From contig JBBRYI010000001.1 of assembly GCA_038237805.1 (NCBI GenBank), positions 330,428-394,427 on the forward strand: a DNA stretch of 64,000 nucleotides, written 5' to 3'. The stretch is from JBBQFI01 sp038237805 (GTDB lineage Bacteria > Verrucomicrobiota > Verrucomicrobiia > Chthoniobacterales > UBA10450). Each line of letters starts with the position of its first letter. Position 1 is the first letter of the stretch. The translations under genes and the position numbers were made by a program. Under the pieces are notes generated by a model. It saw only the letters and a program-made list of their open reading frames with translations, was not told the origin of the DNA and made no database searches. This document shows, one piece after another, positions 18,224-26,827 of this stretch.

Positions 18224-18822
18224 TCGCGAACTGCGCAGCAGCCGCAGTGCGACTACTTACCGGGGCGACATGTCGATGGGTGGGTTGCGCACCGACCGAT
18301 AAACAGCGCGTCTACTTCGCTAATCACACCAGTAATCTCGATTTTGTTTTGCTCTGGGCGTCGCTGCCACGTTCCGTTCGCATCAGAACACGCCCAATCG
18401 CCGCGCACGACTATTGGACCAGGAGTCGGCTGCGCCTTGCTCTGGCCGATAAGATCTTTCACGCAGTTCTCATCGAAAGGAAACGCGTCACACGCACAAA
18501 CAATCCAATCGCGCCGATGCTGAGCGCTCTCAGCGAAGGTTACTCTTTGATTATCTTTCCGGAAGGTGGGCGGGCAACGAATGAGCCAACTGAATTTAAA
18601 AGCGGCATCTTCCATCTCGCGCGCGCTCGCCCAGAGCTCGAGTTCGTGCCGGTTTACATTCAAAACTTGAACCGCGTTCTTCCGAAGGGCGAGATTTTGC
18701 CGATACCTATTCTTTGCTCGGTGCACTTCGGTTCTCCCTTATACCTTCAACCTAACGAGGAAAAGGTGGAGTTTATGCAACGCGCACAGAAAGCGATGCT
18801 CGACCTGACTCCGACTTCATGA
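18220..18822 (+). CDS. 1-acyl-sn-glycerol-3-phosphate acyltransferase (PlsC-like)
   Basis: 200 residues starting with the ATG at 18220, overlapping the previous stop as ATGA. Acyltransferase block I 'NHTSNLDF' (H36, D41: HX4D) and block III 'IIFPEGGRAT' (about 116-125) are present. It would acylate lysophosphatidic acid or a related acceptor at the inner membrane. ATGA overlap with the CdsA gene follows. A TCGTTAGG motif (complement) lies near the 3' end at 18751, read 'QPNEE'. Confidence 0.87.
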   Translation: MIANCAAAAVRLLTGATCRWVGCAPTDKQRVYFANHTSNLDFVLLWASLPRSVRIRTRPIAAHDYWTRSRLRLALADKIFHAVLIERKRVTRTNNPIAPMLSALSEGYSLIIFPEGGRATNEPTEFKSGIFHLARARPELEFVPVYIQNLNRVLPKGEILPIPILCSVHFGSPLYLQPNEEKVEFMQRAQKAMLDLTPTS

Positions 18823-19757
18823 TCGACCGACAAACCATCTGGCTGGTCAGCGGCGTTGTTGGACTGCTCTTAATCGCGACAGTTATCGGACAGATTCTTC
18901 GCAAGACAGCGAAGAGCGACCAGGCGCGCAAAGTTGTCCTTAATCTCAACGCCCGCATCTGGGCCTGGTGGATCATTGTCGCCATCTTCGGCGCCGCGCT
19001 TTTTCTCGGTCTCATCAGCACCATCGTGCTGTTCGCCATTATCTCCTTTATCGCCTTGCGCGAGTTTATCACTCTCACGCCATCAAAGCGCGGCGATCAT
19101 CGCGCACTTTTCTGGGCCTTCTTCATCATTCTGCCGATGCAATACATTGTCATCGCTTGGAAATGGTACGGAATGTTCAGCATCTTCATTCCGGTTTACG
19201 CTTTTCTTTTCATTCCCATTCGCAGTGTTATCGCTGGCGACACCGAACATTTTTTGGAGCGGACAGCGAAAATCCAATGGGGCTTGATGGTCTGCGTTTA
19301 CTTTGTCAGTTACGCTCCCGCTCTGCTGACATTGCGGATCGCCGGTTACGCCGGACAAAACGCAAAACCGCTTTTCTTCTTCGCCGCCATTGTGCAAATG
19401 AGCGACGTCCTGCGATACGTTTGGGGAAAGCTTTTCGGAAAACATCCGCTCGCGCCAAAAATTAGTCCGAACAAAACCGTTGAAGGGCTCATCGGCGGAG
19501 TAATCTCGGCGAGCCTTATTGGAATGGCTTTGTGGTGGGCGACGCCGTTCAGACCATGGCAGGCCGGCCTGATGTCGCTCGCCATTACGCTCATGGGATT
19601 TTTCGGCGGCCTGACCATGTCCGCGATCAAGCGCGATCGCGGTGTGAAAGACTATGGCGAGTTGTTACCCGGCCACGGCGGCATGATGGACCGAATCGAT
19701 TCGCTCTGCTTCGCCGCGCCGGTTTTCTTTCATCTGACGCGCTATTTCTTCACCTGA
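18819..19757 (+). CDS. Phosphatidate cytidylyltransferase (CdsA-like)
   Basis: 312 residues with about eight membrane helices. The C-terminal signature 'SAIKRDRGVKDYGELLPGHG' followed by 'GMMDRIDSL' is the CTP_transf_1 motif. It makes CDP-diacylglycerol from phosphatidic acid and CTP. With the two upstream genes it forms a self-contained route PA, CDP-DAG, phospholipid. A similar trio exists as ynbA-ynbB neighbours in E. coli. Probably an accessory paralogue rather than the only cdsA, which cannot be tested here. Confidence 0.9.
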   Translation: MIDRQTIWLVSGVVGLLLIATVIGQILRKTAKSDQARKVVLNLNARIWAWWIIVAIFGAALFLGLISTIVLFAIISFIALREFITLTPSKRGDHRALFWAFFIILPMQYIVIAWKWYGMFSIFIPVYAFLFIPIRSVIAGDTEHFLERTAKIQWGLMVCVYFVSYAPALLTLRIAGYAGQNAKPLFFFAAIVQMSDVLRYVWGKLFGKHPLAPKISPNKTVEGLIGGVISASLIGMALWWATPFRPWQAGLMSLAITLMGFFGGLTMSAIKRDRGVKDYGELLPGHGGMMDRIDSLCFAAPVFFHLTRYFFT

Positions 19758-19772
19758 CTTCGTGGTCACTCG

Positions 19773-20276
19773 TCAGGCTTCGCCGGCGTAGCGATCGTTC
19801 AGCCAAGCCAGAGCCGCTGCTTCATCGCGCGAGGAATTAAGAAACTGCTCCCACGTTTTCTCCTCATGAAAGAGTGGTGTCATTTCCCAAACGCAGAACG
19901 TCGGTTTGTGAAACGACTCGCGCGGGAACGGTGCGAAGTGGGCCATGGCATCGCCATCCTTGTAGAAAACGCTTTCCCAAAGTTCGTTGTTGTCGCGCCA
20001 CGTGTTCACGATCAGGAAATAGAAATCCTTTCCGCACCGATGTAGAATAACGAATCCCATCCCTGCCGCCTCGAGTGGTATCTTCCTCAAATAAGAACGG
20101 GCCAACTGCGTAATCTCATCGGGCACCGGGCTTGCGTCCGGGAACACGGCATACCACTTCAGCGTTGCATTTCTTAATTCGAGCGGATCGCCCGGTTTCG
20201 CCCGCTTGGGCGCATGCCGATATTCCGCTTCCACTCCTGAATTGCTTTTAAGGATCCGGCTCAGCTCTTGTGTCAT
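19773..20276 (-). CDS. Conserved hypothetical protein
   Basis: 167 residues, soluble, no signal peptide. Aromatic-rich with 'LKWYAVFPDASPVPDEI', 'GMGFVILHRCGKDFYFLIVNT' region and 'HKPTFCVWEMTPL'. I do not recognise the family. It converges with cdsA and diverges from the PEP mutase-like gene at 20326. Nothing in the neighbours fixes a role. Confidence 0.7.
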   Translation of the reverse strand: MTQELSRILKSNSGVEAEYRHAPKRAKPGDPLELRNATLKWYAVFPDASPVPDEITQLARSYLRKIPLEAAGMGFVILHRCGKDFYFLIVNTWRDNNELWESVFYKDGDAMAHFAPFPRESFHKPTFCVWEMTPLFHEEKTWEQFLNSSRDEAAALAWLNDRYAGEA

Positions 20277-20325
20277 CGAATGATTTACTTTCCCCTTTTT
20301 GTTCTCTTCTTAATAGTCTTTCAAC

Positions 20326-21171
20326 ATGAAGGAGGCGAATTCCAAACACCAATCCACCGCCGTCGCAAAATTTCGCGAACTGCATGAAGCAGGATGTTTT
20401 GTTCTGCCGAACCCGTGGGATATCGGCACGGCAATGTATCTGCGACATATCGGATTCAAAGCGCTCGCCACCACTTCTGCCGGATTCGCCTTTTCGCGCG
20501 GACTCCAAGATGGCGCTGTTCGGCGCGGTGAAATGCTCTCACACATTCGAGAGATAGTTGAGGCGACGCCGTTACCTGTGAATGCAGATTTCTTGAATGG
20601 ATTTGCAGATCAGCCTGAAGACGTTGCCGCAAATGTGAAACTCTGCGTTGCGACTGGCGTCGCCGGTTTGTCGATTGAAGATAATTCGGGACGCGCGGAA
20701 GCGCCTCTTTACGAGAAAAGCCTGGCGTTCGAGCGCATCCAAGCTACACGCGCCGCGATCGACGCTTCCGGAGTTCCTGTCGTGCTGACGGCTCGCTGTG
20801 AAACGTGGCTCGTCGAGGATCGTGACTCGTTAGGCACCGCTCTCGATCGTCTCGTGGCCTATGCCGAAGCAGGGGCCGATTGTCTTTATGCTCCGGGAGT
20901 TAAGGCGCCCGAAGAGATCAGCGCCATTGTGAAAGCGGTCGATCCAAAACCGGTCAACGTTTTAGTGGCAGGTTTTAATCACGAACTTTCGCTCGCACAG
21001 CTCGCCGACCTCGGTGTTCGTCGTATCTCTGTCGGTTCCGGTCTCGCGGCCGTTGCGTGGGGCGCGTTCGTACGAGCGGCGAAGGCAATCGCTACGACCG
21101 GATCGTTCGATAGCCTCGCTGACGCGATTCCTTTCGCGGAAATCAACGGGCTCTTTAGCAAGCGAGGTTAA
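20326..21171 (+). CDS. Isocitrate lyase/PEP mutase superfamily protein
   Basis: 281 residues, TIM-barrel family. 'LPNPWDIGTAMYL', 'ATTSAGFAF', 'VNADFLNGFAD', 'GLSIEDNSG' and 'VLTARCETWL' follow the phosphoenolpyruvate mutase/oxaloacetate decarboxylase-like branch. The isocitrate-lyase KKCGH motif is replaced, so it is probably a C-C or P-C bond lyase of unknown substrate. GGAGG lies just inside the first codons, but no in-frame start follows at suitable distance, so the ATG is kept. A motif copy at 20827 is read 'DSLG'. Confidence 0.85.
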   Translation: MKEANSKHQSTAVAKFRELHEAGCFVLPNPWDIGTAMYLRHIGFKALATTSAGFAFSRGLQDGAVRRGEMLSHIREIVEATPLPVNADFLNGFADQPEDVAANVKLCVATGVAGLSIEDNSGRAEAPLYEKSLAFERIQATRAAIDASGVPVVLTARCETWLVEDRDSLGTALDRLVAYAEAGADCLYAPGVKAPEEISAIVKAVDPKPVNVLVAGFNHELSLAQLADLGVRRISVGSGLAAVAWGAFVRAAKAIATTGSFDSLADAIPFAEINGLFSKRG

Positions 21172-21176
21172 TTGAA

Positions 21177-21752
21177 CTAACCTGTCACCTTCTGCACCAT
21201 CCGCGTAATCGCTCCCGTAACACCGCCAGATTTGTTCCCTTTTTCGGCATCTTTCCCCGGTGCTTTCTTCGCGCGTAAATTAATTACAGACCGCGCGAGC
21301 TTCGTTTGCTTTTTGTCGGTTTCCCCTTCTTCGCGCAGCGTTGTATCGAGCATACCGGCGCCCTTCTTGTCGCCCAAAAGCTGCGCATAAGTACGCGCGC
21401 ATCCGTAACCCGCGATCTCGTAATGCTCCACCCGCTGCGCGGCCGCGATAAGACCCGCGTCGCGTACTTCGTCTTCCGCATCTTCCTGAATCATTGCGTC
21501 CCCCTCCTTGATAAGACCTTCCATTCCTTCGCACTTCGGACCGCGCGTCGATTCACCACGAAGTTTAAAAATCTGCTCGAGCCGTTTCGCCTGCCGCTTG
21601 GTCTGTTCGAGGTGCTGATTAAAGGCGGCGGCCAATTGCCGATTGTTCGCAGCTTTTTTCATTTTAGGCAGCGCCTTAATGATCTGCTTTTCCGCACTAT
21701 AAAGATCCTTCAACTCATGAAGGTAAAGATCGCGTAATGATTCTAGTTCCAT
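21177..21752 (-). CDS. DUF892 (YciE/YciF-type) ferritin-like stress protein
   Basis: 191 residues: helical ferritin-like domain with 'LYLHELKDLYSAEKQIIKALPK' region (9-30), 'GPKCEGMEGLIKEG' (about 70-83) and 'RVEHYEIAGYGCARTYAQ' (about 108-125), which hold the predicted metal-ligand Glu/His residues. A lysine-rich, glycine-rich tail follows. YciE/F proteins are induced by osmotic or oxidative stress in enterobacteria; role unproven. Convergent with the PEP mutase-like gene, five bases apart. Confidence 0.88.
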   Translation of the reverse strand: MELESLRDLYLHELKDLYSAEKQIIKALPKMKKAANNRQLAAAFNQHLEQTKRQAKRLEQIFKLRGESTRGPKCEGMEGLIKEGDAMIQEDAEDEVRDAGLIAAAQRVEHYEIAGYGCARTYAQLLGDKKGAGMLDTTLREEGETDKKQTKLARSVINLRAKKAPGKDAEKGNKSGGVTGAITRMVQKVTG

Positions 21753-21893
21753 AACATCAAGAATCGCATGCGCGGCGTATCTGGTCGGCTCTTTCTGAAT
21801 AGGCCCTGAATTAACGAATGATGCGCACCTTAATTCTGTTATGTTGCGCCGACCGCCGAGGCGCAGACCTAACCCCGCTACGTTTCCAAACCA

Positions 21894-22349
21894 ATGGACT
21901 ATTCGATTCGACCCCTTAGCGCGGAAGACGAACCGATTCTGTGGGAAATGCTATTTCAGGCATTGCAGCGTGTGGAGAGCGAGGCACCGCCGTCGCGCGA
22001 GATTGTGCGTCAGCCGGAATTCGCGCGTTTTGTCGAGAGTTGGGGACGCCCAGGCGACGCAGGTTTTGTCGCACACGATGCCGGAAACAGTGAACTCCTC
22101 GGTGCTGTCTGGTTTCGTGCGCCGACAGGCGACGCCACGCCGGAACTTGCCTTTGCCGTCAAAGCCGGACACCGCAAGCATGGCATTGGGGCCGCCCTGC
22201 TTACACACTGGGTGAAAGCGAATCCGGAACAATCGGAAATCTCGTTACGCGTCCGTTCGACCAGTCCTGCCGTGCGACTTTACGAACGGTTCGGATTCAA
22301 AGTCGTGACGCAAAATCCAGACACCGTCACGATGCGGAGAGAGGTCTGA
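21894..22349 (+). CDS. GNAT-family N-acetyltransferase
   Basis: 151 residues. 'YSIRPLSAEDEPILWEML' start, acetyl-CoA loop 'AGHRKHGIGAALLTHWV' (about 95-111, the Q/RxxGxG/A pattern) and 'AVRLYERFGFKVV' (about 126-138). Acetylates an unknown amine or protein N-terminus. The following phosphatase gene begins about 30 bases on. Confidence 0.87.
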   Translation: MDYSIRPLSAEDEPILWEMLFQALQRVESEAPPSREIVRQPEFARFVESWGRPGDAGFVAHDAGNSELLGAVWFRAPTGDATPELAFAVKAGHRKHGIGAALLTHWVKANPEQSEISLRVRSTSPAVRLYERFGFKVVTQNPDTVTMRREV

Positions 22350-22380
22350 ATCAACGTTGCGCGCAGTTTCGCGTCAACAT

Positions 22381-22860
22381 ATGAAACGCTGTCTTCCAGT
22401 TCTGTTTTTGTGGATGCTGTTTGTTCCAGTAGTCGGCGCCCAATCGACTATTTTCCTGGTGCGTCACGCGGAAAAAGCGCAGGACGGCGGTAAAGATCCC
22501 GCGTTGTCGCAAGCTGGTGTCGCGCGCGCGGAGATGTTGAGGAAAATATTGAGCGATGCCGGTATCACCGCGATTTACGCAACCGAATTTAAACGTACGC
22601 AACAAACTGCCGCGCCTTTGGCGAAAGCACTTGGGATCAACCTGACCACCGTGCCAGCGACCGATAAGGCGCTGCTCGTTTCGAAGTTGCGCGATCGAAT
22701 GGAAAACGCGCTCGTCGTCGGCCACGGGAACACTATCCCCGATCTCATCAAAGCGCTCGGGCTCGCCACGCCGATCAACATCGGCGAGAACGATTACGAT
22801 AATCTATTTATCGTCACGCTGGATGAGAAGCCGCGCCTTGTACGATTGCACTATCCCTAA
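22381..22860 (+). CDS. Exported histidine phosphatase superfamily (SixA-like) protein
   Basis: 159 residues from the ATG at 22381. Signal peptide (residues 1-20, ending 'VVGAQ'), then the phosphohistidine motif 'LVRHAEKAQ' and the second catalytic His in 'VVGHGNTIPDLI'. A periplasmic phosphatase of unknown substrate; most SixA proteins are cytoplasmic, so the export signal is notable. The stop codon TAA lies within a complement TCGTTAGG motif (22856-22863). Confidence 0.85.
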   Translation: MKRCLPVLFLWMLFVPVVGAQSTIFLVRHAEKAQDGGKDPALSQAGVARAEMLRKILSDAGITAIYATEFKRTQQTAAPLAKALGINLTTVPATDKALLVSKLRDRMENALVVGHGNTIPDLIKALGLATPINIGENDYDNLFIVTLDEKPRLVRLHYP

Positions 22861-22929
22861 CGAACGGTCTGGTTACCGGCACACGATTCTTCGTGACCGC
22901 TTTGTGGTCGTTCTGTATGCCGATCTAGT

Positions 22930-23253
22930 ATGAACAGTGTAATCGTAGTGGTAGCTTATCGGCCAAAGCCGGGGAAAGGTCAGGAAGTGTTGCAACTGGT
23001 GCGCAGCCGCGTTCCGACCTTGCTTAAGGAAGGATTGGTGACTGATCGGGCGACAACAATCATGCGCTCTCGCGACGGCACCATCATCGAAGTATCGGAA
23101 TGGAAATCCCAGGAGGCGATCGATGCAGCGCACAAGAACCCGAACGTCCTGGCGATGTGGGAAAAATTCTTCGCGGTGTGTGATTGCGTGCCTCTCAATC
23201 TTCTTCCCGAATCGGCCGAAATGTTCGCCGGCTTCGCTCCGATCCAAGAGTAA
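22930..23253 (+). CDS. Antibiotic biosynthesis monooxygenase (ABM)-like domain protein
   Basis: 107 residues forming one dimeric alpha/beta-barrel domain: 'VIVVVAYRPKPGKGQEVLQL' start, central 'IIEVSEWKSQEAIDAAH' and 'VLAMWEKF'. Such proteins include cofactor-free monooxygenases and heme-degrading or sensing proteins. No specific residues fix the substrate. Confidence 0.75.
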   Translation: MNSVIVVVAYRPKPGKGQEVLQLVRSRVPTLLKEGLVTDRATTIMRSRDGTIIEVSEWKSQEAIDAAHKNPNVLAMWEKFFAVCDCVPLNLLPESAEMFAGFAPIQE

Positions 23254-23423
23254 CGGACGGCGTGCCGACGTACTCCTATTTTGAACGCTAGCGTGCAATT
23301 GCCGCGTCTAGAATTCCAGCTCGAGATTCTTTTTCGCCGAAGTCAAACTTTACCGGCTTCGATACATTCGCCGGCAAGAATCGAAGCATTGATTCGGGAA
23401 AGATATTAGCGACGAAGAACACG

Positions 23424-24302
23424 GTGAAACCCACGAGACTTTTTATCCTGACATCGCTCGCCATGATCGCCTTCGCGAGCAACTCACTGCTCTGTCGACT
23501 GGCGCTGAAGAACACGACAATCGACGCCGCCACTTTTACCTTCGTTCGCATATTCTCAGGCGCCGTTACGCTTTCACTCCTCGTGAAGATGCGCAGCACA
23601 TCTACGGTAGAGACAGTCCAGAACCGTCGCACTTTTCGCGGCAATTGGGCCTCGGCGCTCGTCCTCTTTATATATGCGGCCGCCTTTTCGTTCGCCTACA
23701 ACAGTCTCTCCGCCGGAACCGGAGCATTGCTCCTGTTCGGCGCGGTTCAGGCCACAATGATTCTATGGGGCTTGCGCAAAGGCGAATCGTTGCACGCGCG
23801 ACAACTCGTCGGTCTCGCCATCGCTGTAATCGGACTCGTCGTGCTCCTCCTCCCCGGTATTTCCGCTCCGCCGTTTCGCGGTTTGATCCTAATGCTGGGA
23901 GCGGGCATTGCGTGGGGAATCTACTCGCTGCGGGGCAAAGGAGAGAAAAATCCCGCCAGCGCTACTGCCGGAAATTTTCTGCGCGCGGTCCCGTTCGCCG
24001 CCACCATCAGCATCATCCTGCTGCCGCGGATGCGTCTCGACTCGTTAGGCATCGGTTACGCGCTCGTTTCCGGCGCGATCACCTCGGGGTTTGGTTATGT
24101 GATTTGGTACAGTGCCCTGCCCGGATTAAAGGCAACCAGCGCCGCAACCGTCCAACTTAGCGTGCCGGTCCTCACTGCTATTGGCGGCATCCTTTTGTTA
24201 GGCGAACCGCTCACTTTGCGCTTTCTACTCGCTTCCTTTGCGGTCTTGGGTGGAATCGCACTCGTCGTAGTCGAAAAACAGCGCGTCATTCAAGTCGCAT
24301 GA
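23424..24302 (+). CDS. DMT-superfamily (EamA) transporter
   Basis: 292 residues with ten predicted helices in two EamA halves. It starts at GTG (23424). 'FTFVRIFSGAVTL', 'LSAGTGALLLFGAVQATMI' and 'SAATVQLSVPVLTAIGGILL' are typical. Efflux or uptake of small metabolites; substrate unknown. The stop overlaps the tag start (ATGA, 24299-24302), so they are co-translated. A motif copy at 24042 is read 'DSLG'. Confidence 0.9.
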   Translation: MKPTRLFILTSLAMIAFASNSLLCRLALKNTTIDAATFTFVRIFSGAVTLSLLVKMRSTSTVETVQNRRTFRGNWASALVLFIYAAAFSFAYNSLSAGTGALLLFGAVQATMILWGLRKGESLHARQLVGLAIAVIGLVVLLLPGISAPPFRGLILMLGAGIAWGIYSLRGKGEKNPASATAGNFLRAVPFAATISIILLPRMRLDSLGIGYALVSGAITSGFGYVIWYSALPGLKATSAATVQLSVPVLTAIGGILLLGEPLTLRFLLASFAVLGGIALVVVEKQRVIQVA

Positions 24303-24913
24303 ATTCATCGTCGCCGCGGATCGCGCATGTTCGGCTCATGGAGCGTTGTCCATGGGCAACTGTTGAACCGGCCCTCACCTATCACGATGAGGAATGGGGC
24401 GTGCCGGTGCATGACGATCGGAAGCTCTTTGAGTTTCTGATTCTTGAAGGCGCGCAAGCGGGTTTGAGCTGGATCACGATTCTCAAGAAACGGGAGAACT
24501 ATCGAAAAGCGTTCGACGGATTTCGCTCAGAAAAGATCGCGCGCTACGGTGCACGTGATGTGAAGCGGTTGCTCGGCGACGCAGGGATTGTGCGGAACCG
24601 GCTGAAGATTGCTGCGACGATCCAGAATGCGAAGGCGTTTCTGGCCGTGCGTGAAGAACTGGGGAGTTTTGATGTTTACCTCTGGAATTTTGTCGGCGGC
24701 AAGCCGAAGCAGAATCGGTGGCGAAGCATGGCGCAGGTACCGGCGCGCACGGCGGAATCCGATGCGATGAGTCGCGATCTGTTGCGGCGCGGCTTCAAAT
24801 TTGTGGGCTCGACGATTTGTTACGCGTTGATGCAAGCGACGGGTATGGTGAACGATCACCTCGTGACATGTCCGCGACACGCGGAACCTGCCGGCACGCG
24901 GCGGCGCAGGTGA
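24299..24913 (+). CDS. tag: DNA-3-methyladenine glycosylase I
   Basis: 204 residues. Zinc-snap and base-binding marks: 'RCPWATVEP', 'YHDEEWGVPVHDDRKLFE' (18 residues, about 29-46), 'LEGAQAGLSWITIL', and 'MVNDHLVTCPRH' near the end. It removes 3-methyladenine from alkylated DNA. Coupled to the upstream EamA transporter by a four-base overlap. Confidence 0.94.
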   Translation: MNSSSPRIAHVRLMERCPWATVEPALTYHDEEWGVPVHDDRKLFEFLILEGAQAGLSWITILKKRENYRKAFDGFRSEKIARYGARDVKRLLGDAGIVRNRLKIAATIQNAKAFLAVREELGSFDVYLWNFVGGKPKQNRWRSMAQVPARTAESDAMSRDLLRRGFKFVGSTICYALMQATGMVNDHLVTCPRHAEPAGTRRRR

Positions 24914-25027
24914 CGAGAGCTTTACGATTTACAGGTCGCGATGACATAGTCGCGCAGTTCGGACGCGGCCGGGAGAAATGGCGCGAGTCTGCTTGTCGTC
25001 GGAAGTTGTCGCTTATAAAGTTCCCCC

Positions 25028-25489
25028 ATGAATGCGACCTTGAATCCCGCACCGAATCTAACGCAACGTCCGCCGCGCAGTCCACGCGTACGGCTCGGTG
25101 GTTATGTAATTCTCGCGCGCATTCTTGATAAAGGTCGCGCTGAGATCGGCGGCACCGCAGGCGAGTACAAATACAACAACCCAATGGACCATCATTGGTT
25201 TCGATTTACCGGTATCACCGCGGAAGCGCTGAAAGCCGAGTTGGAAAAAGATAAAGGCGACGGCGAAATCCTGGCGTGGATTGAGGAGAACGCGCCTAAC
25301 AAACGCACGCCATGGGAAATCCATCACTGGAGCGGGTGGCTAAACGAGCGCGGACCGGACGGGGATACTGAAACCCTCGAGTTCTTCACCAAACGTGTCG
25401 GCGACATCAGCAAGACGCGCGAAGATGTGAAAACGTGGTTCGATTATCTCGATCTCGACGACCACGTCACCTTCGGCGGGAAAGCGTAG
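25028..25489 (+). CDS. DUF5069 domain protein
   Basis: 153 residues. The DUF5069 start 'NLTQRPPRSPRVRLGGYVIL' and 'ARILDKGRAEIGGTAGEYKY' are clear, followed by a GxTAE...ILAWIEEN helix region. Function unknown; the family is common in Verrucomicrobiota and related phyla, which supports the lineage guess. Confidence 0.85.
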   Translation: MNATLNPAPNLTQRPPRSPRVRLGGYVILARILDKGRAEIGGTAGEYKYNNPMDHHWFRFTGITAEALKAELEKDKGDGEILAWIEENAPNKRTPWEIHHWSGWLNERGPDGDTETLEFFTKRVGDISKTREDVKTWFDYLDLDDHVTFGGKA

Positions 25490-25504
25490 GCGGCGTGCGA
25501 TTCG

Positions 25505-26719
25505 TTAGAACACCAGGATCGCGTCGATGCTGGCGGTGAATTGATCGCCGTACGGTCTCGTGTTATCGGTCAAAGCCGCGTCGTAGCGCAGCTCCGGTCT
25601 GATCGTGAGGCTGCTGAACGGCTTGGGCACGGGAATCTTGAAGGTAGCGCCGATGGTCACTTCGTTGAACGTGCCAGAAGCGAAGAATGTACGCGGATCG
25701 ATGCTGTATGTTTTCCCGCGCTCGAAATCGATGAAGTCATCATTGTCGGCGAAGCTGCCGACGAAAAATCCTTTCTCATCGCGGAAAACTTCTTCGCGAA
25801 TTCCGAGCGTGACCCAATCATTCAGCGCGTAGGTAAGATAAGCAGCCGCGCCGTACGCCTTAGCAGAATCCGGAACGCTCTCATCCGCGGCAAAATTTGC
25901 ATCGACGATCACCGTCCATTTGTCAGTTGGCTTCCACGTGACGACGAGATCATTGAGATAACGTTTATCGTGGTTGTTGTGCGTATTTTCCGGCCCGATG
26001 TGCGTCGTCGCGAGCGCCGTCAGTTTGCCGTCCAAAAGAGTTACGCCAATTCCGCCATGAAATCCGAGTGAGCTATTGTTGTCGCGCGTGCTCGTATTCA
26101 CACCGCGCGTCGCACCCGCATACAGATCGAACCCTTTTATCGGATGCAACGTCAACAGCACGCCGGTGTGATTGAACGGGATACCGAAGTTAAAGATGTA
26201 GCTGTGCGAATAAAAAACGTTCGGGCGCGGATCGATTGTTTCCGCACCTTCCAGCGTCACGAACTTGCCGCCTTTGATGTCGAGACCGCCGGCAGTGTTT
26301 GGAATCGGCAGGTGTAACAACATCCACGCTTCGACCAGATCCGGCTGCACGATCTCGTGTTGCGTGTTATCGAAAAGGCCCACCGCATGGATGTAACGGG
26401 CGTCGCTTCCGTAAAGAAACTGCGCTTTGAAGCCCCAGTCGAACTCGTCACTCGAGGCCCCGAGCGTGCGTTCGGCGGTGATCACCGCCTGGTTCAGTAA
26501 CAACTCGTTAGGCCGATCGGTAAAAAGATGCCCGAAGTTCTGCCGGCTAGCCGGATCGTCCGGGTTCGCTGTAACGCCGCTCTCAACCCAGCCATATACT
26601 TTGAAGCGCCGCGGCGGCGTGACCGCATCCTGTGCTGCGAGGTCATCGGCACAAGCGCCAAGCAGAAAAAAGAAAGACATGAAACGGGAGAGCTTTCGTC
26701 CCGCCGGGTTAACGAACAT
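25505..26719 (-). CDS. Outer-membrane beta-barrel porin (BBP2/OmpL-like)
   Basis: 404 residues from the ATG at 26719; the longest frame (to 26815) would overlap the divergent amt leader. Signal peptide 'FMSFFFLLGACADDLAAQ' (about 14-31), then alternating beta-strands: 'FKVYGWVESGVTANPDDP', 'GSDARYIHAVG', 'PFNHTGVLLTLHP', 'LTIRPELRYDAALTDN' and a terminal aromatic residue ('ILVF'). Family: outer-membrane pore for small solutes. Divergent from the ammonium transporter, so shared regulation is possible. A motif copy (26505) reads 'RPNEL'. Confidence 0.85.
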   Translation of the reverse strand: MFVNPAGRKLSRFMSFFFLLGACADDLAAQDAVTPPRRFKVYGWVESGVTANPDDPASRQNFGHLFTDRPNELLLNQAVITAERTLGASSDEFDWGFKAQFLYGSDARYIHAVGLFDNTQHEIVQPDLVEAWMLLHLPIPNTAGGLDIKGGKFVTLEGAETIDPRPNVFYSHSYIFNFGIPFNHTGVLLTLHPIKGFDLYAGATRGVNTSTRDNNSSLGFHGGIGVTLLDGKLTALATTHIGPENTHNNHDKRYLNDLVVTWKPTDKWTVIVDANFAADESVPDSAKAYGAAAYLTYALNDWVTLGIREEVFRDEKGFFVGSFADNDDFIDFERGKTYSIDPRTFFASGTFNEVTIGATFKIPVPKPFSSLTIRPELRYDAALTDNTRPYGDQFTASIDAILVF

Positions 26720-26827
26720 TGATCGTGCGGTTTTCACTCGAAATTGAGAAGGTTTGACTAACGAGAAATGCTGCTTGGAATAAAAATTCAAACCGTTATA
26801 AACGTCCGAAACCAAAACACCACTCTT

